Assembly: GCA_023269645.1 (NCBI GenBank)
Contig: JAHFPR010000119.1
Coordinates: forward strand, 1-5,890
Direction: 5' to 3'
DNA: 5,890 nt
DNA from: Alphaproteobacteria bacterium
Lineage (GTDB): Bacteria > Pseudomonadota > Alphaproteobacteria > Rickettsiales > UBA8987
Shown: piece by piece, positions 4,304 through 5,890 of the stretch
Numbering within the stretch: position 1 is the first letter of the stretch
How the letters are laid out: every line of letters starts with the position of its first letter
Notes under the pieces: generated by a model
Database searches by the model: none
The model's input: the letters and a program-made list of their open reading frames with translations, nothing else
What the model was told of the DNA's origin: nothing
Made by a program: the position numbers and the translations under genes

Positions 4304-5310
4304 TGGGAGCAAGCGCGCAATCGCCAGCACCCCACATTCCCGTCATGCTCGCGGAAGTAGTGGAGGGGATCGCCCCCCGGGGAGGAGGGCTCTACGTCGA
4401 TGGAACATTCGGCGCCGGGGGGCATACGAAAGCTCTGCTCGAGGCGGGCTATTGCAAGGTGATTGCGATAGACCGCGACCCTGAGGTGGAAAGTCTGGCT
4501 GGTGTACTTAGGGGTAAGTACGGCAGCCGCCTGACTTTCCTCTCCGGTCGATTCAGCGATATGGAAACGCTGTTGGCCGACGCGGGGATCGAAAAAGTGG
4601 AGGGCATCCTGCTCGATATAGGGGTGTCCTCCATGCAGATTGATACGCCGGATCGGGGGTTTTCCTTCATGCACGATGGTCCGCTGGATATGCGGATGGG
4701 TTCAAGCGGTGCTTCGGCGGCGGATATCGTGAACCAGATGGCCGAAGATGAACTCGCGGGCATCATTTTCAAATATGGCGGGGAGCGTAAATCCCGCGCG
4801 ATTGCCCGCGCTATCGTGCTGGCGCGCACCCTCGCGCCGATCACCCGCACCGGGCAGCTTTCCGCCATTGTGCGGCAGGCGGTGCGGCAGTATAACGATA
4901 CCATCAACCCCGCCACGCGCACGTTCCAGGCACTCCGCATCTGGGTGAACGACGAGCTGGCGGAGCTGGAAACCGCGCTGGAAGCCGCCGAGCGGCTGCT
5001 TATTCCCGGCGGGCGGCTGGTGGTGATTACGTTCCATTCAGGAGAAGACCAGATTGTGAAGCATTTTATGAACGAGCGTTCCGGCAAGGATGAGGGGGTT
5101 TCGCGCCACCTGCCCATGAACCTTCAGGCGAAACCGGAGCCGACATTTACCCTCATCACCCGCAAGGCTATCGCGCCCACGGAAAGCGAGATCGCGGCCA
5201 ATCCGCGCGCTCGTTCCGCCAAGCTGCGCGTGGCCGAGCGCACCAGCGCGCCCGCATGGCAGGCGCGGCAGGCGCATTCCGTTTCCCCCCTGCATGGAGG
5301 CATTGCATGA
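4300..5310 (+). CDS. rsmH: 16S rRNA (cytosine1402-N4)-methyltransferase RsmH
   Basis: RsmH (MraW) uses S-adenosylmethionine to methylate N4 of C1402 in the 30S decoding centre. The 336 residues cover the whole family: HIPVM (12-16), the SAM-binding DGTFGAGGH (34-42), LLDIGVSSMQID (104-115), RGFSF (119-123) and DGPLDMRM (126-133), NPATRTFQALRIWVNDEL (203-220), TFHSGEDQIVKHF (244-256) and the C-terminal NPRARSAKLRVAER (301-314). The usual S/TFHSLEDRIVK motif is changed here at two places (Leu to Gly247, Arg to Gln251). The site aggag (4287-4291) lies 8 bp before the ATG, which overlaps the mraZ stop; a second ATG follows immediately at 4303. The stop overlaps the ftsL start, so mraZ-rsmH-ftsL form one tightly coupled unit. 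Confidence 0.97.
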   Translation: MMGASAQSPAPHIPVMLAEVVEGIAPRGGGLYVDGTFGAGGHTKALLEAGYCKVIAIDRDPEVESLAGVLRGKYGSRLTFLSGRFSDMETLLADAGIEKVEGILLDIGVSSMQIDTPDRGFSFMHDGPLDMRMGSSGASAADIVNQMAEDELAGIIFKYGGERKSRAIARAIVLARTLAPITRTGQLSAIVRQAVRQYNDTINPATRTFQALRIWVNDELAELETALEAAERLLIPGGRLVVITFHSGEDQIVKHFMNERSGKDEGVSRHLPMNLQAKPEPTFTLITRKAIAPTESEIAANPRARSAKLRVAERTSAPAWQARQAHSVSPLHGGIA

Positions 5311-5603
5311 ACAGGATGATCGTCATCATCGGGCTGGCGGCACTTTTTGCGCTGGTGTTCAGCGTATACCATGTGGAGCGGCGCGTGGAGAACCTGCGTG
5401 CGGAGCTTAAAACCATCAATCGGCAAATCGCCGAGGATAAGAACAGTATGCGTGTGCTCAATGCGGAATGGAGCTATATCACCAGGCCGGAGCGGCTGCA
5501 GAAAATGGCGGCGCAGCACCTCAACGTGCACTACGTGATCGCCGCGCAGATCAAGGATATTGAAGAAATCCCGCTCCGCCCGGTGATGGTGGGGAACAGA
5601 TGA
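5307..5603 (+). CDS. ftsL: Cell division protein FtsL
   Basis: FtsL is a small bitopic division protein that joins FtsB and FtsQ and activates the FtsWI septal peptidoglycan synthase. The 98-residue product has a short cytoplasmic start, a membrane segment at about 4-20 (VIIGLAALFALVFSV), and a coiled coil at about 23-51 with hydrophobics at V23, V27, L30, L34, I37, I41, M48 and L51. The stretch LNAEWSYITRPERLQKMA (51-68) is typical of alphaproteobacterial FtsL. The start at 5307 is chosen because ggagg (5296-5300) precedes it by 6 bp and it overlaps the rsmH stop; an earlier in-frame ATG at 5256 would only add an uncharacteristic segment inside rsmH. The place between rsmH and ftsI confirms the call although FtsL sequences diverge strongly. 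Its last codons run into a heptamer repeat array. Confidence 0.93.
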   Translation: MNRMIVIIGLAALFALVFSVYHVERRVENLRAELKTINRQIAEDKNSMRVLNAEWSYITRPERLQKMAAQHLNVHYVIAAQIKDIEEIPLRPVMVGNR

Positions 5604-5676
5604 TGGATGATAAGTAGTAAGTAGTATGATTCTTATCTATCATCTATCATCCATTATCCGTCATCCATCATCCGGA
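5598..5676. repeat. Foldback heptamer array between ftsL and ftsI
   Basis: The region is made of 7-bp units. Left part: AGATGAT (5598), GGATGAT (5605), AAGTAGT (5612), AAGTAGT (5619), ATGATTC (5626). Right part in the opposite sense: ATCTATC (5635), ATCTATC (5642), ATCCATT (5649), ATCCGTC (5656), ATCCATC (5663), ATCCGGA (5670). atgatggatga (5600-5610) is the exact complement of tcatccatcat (5661-5671), so the RNA can fold back. The array includes the ftsL stop codon at one end and the ftsI ribosome site (ggag, 5674-5677) at the other. It interrupts what is otherwise a cluster of overlapping genes. Confidence 0.87.
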
Positions 5677-5687
5677 GCGAAGCGACT

Positions 5688-5890
5688 ATGGCTACAGCCA
5701 CCATTGAAGGTGCGGTCAAGCAGGCGGTGGAAATGGCGCGTGCCCGGCTGTTGTTTCTGGCGGTGATGTTCGCGTTCTGTTTTCTGGCAGTGGGTGGGCG
5801 GCTGGTGGAACTGAGCCTCATAGACAAGAGAGCGCGCGCAGCCTCGTCTGGCGATGCAGACGCGGGCATCGCGGAAGCTATCGCCGCCCA
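5688..5890 (+). CDS. ftsI: Penicillin-binding protein FtsI (PBP3), N-terminal part, cut by window end
   Basis: FtsI is the septum-specific peptidoglycan transpeptidase. Only the first 67 codons are present and the frame is open at the window end. The fragment begins MATATIEGAV, then shows a basic stretch (K11 to R20) and one membrane segment at about 21-36 (LLFLAVMFAFCFLAVGG), followed by RLVELSL. This arrangement is typical of the N-terminus of alphaproteobacterial FtsI. The penicillin-binding domain with its SxxK motif lies beyond the window. ggag (5674-5677) precedes the ATG by 10 bp and belongs to the last heptamer of the foldback array. Identification depends on the ftsL-ftsI gene order as well as on the sequence. 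Confidence 0.88.
   Translation, partial: MATATIEGAVKQAVEMARARLLFLAVMFAFCFLAVGGRLVELSLIDKRARAASSGDADAGIAEAIAA

Overview
The window looks like a chromosomal housekeeping region of a GC-rich alphaproteobacterium. The evidence is the DUF465/YdcH-type small gene next to purE and purK, an FtsL with the alphaproteobacterial-looking 'LNAEW..ITRPERLQ.MA' stretch, an FtsI N-terminus with the '..VGGRLVELSL' pattern, and coding sequence rich in G/C at third positions. Lineage below class cannot be supported from the sequence. Intergenic DNA is heavily populated with hairpin repeats whose conceptual translation gives the familiar 'VIPAQAGIQ' type of peptide.

Layout. Positions 1-132 hold a hairpin repeat element and a 12-bp tandem duplication. 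Positions 215-814 encode UbiX, the flavin prenyltransferase that makes prenyl-FMN for the ubiquinone decarboxylase UbiD. Positions 917-2848 carry a small DUF465 coiled-coil protein, then PurE and PurK, which together convert AIR to CAIR in purine synthesis. Positions 2849-3835 form a roughly 1 kb region without any large gene. It contains two mobile-type hairpin repeats, a likely 53-residue single-pass membrane microprotein on the minus strand (3119-3280) with its own promoter, and the complex control region of the division and cell-wall (dcw) cluster. Positions 3836-5890 hold the start of that cluster: mraZ, rsmH, ftsL and the 5' end of ftsI, with ATGA overlaps at mraZ/rsmH and rsmH/ftsL.

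Non-coding signals stand out. (1) Upstream of mraZ lies a run of ATGGG boxes on the minus strand, spaced 10, 10, 11 and 10 bp with further boxes 21 bp to either side. They sit on top of a TTGACG-N17-TATCTT promoter, matching the TGGGN-N5 operator known for MraZ and predicting autorepression. (2) The transcript from that promoter would begin within a 13-bp perfect hairpin. (3) Three intergenic gaps (purE-purK, upstream of mraZ, ftsL-ftsI) contain foldback arrays of 7- or 8-bp units: a purine-rich arm in one orientation followed by a pyrimidine-rich arm in the other, ending just before the next start codon. Different unit sequences share the same architecture, which I regard as the most likely undescribed element class here.

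No phage, CRISPR, rRNA, tRNA or transposase gene was recognised.
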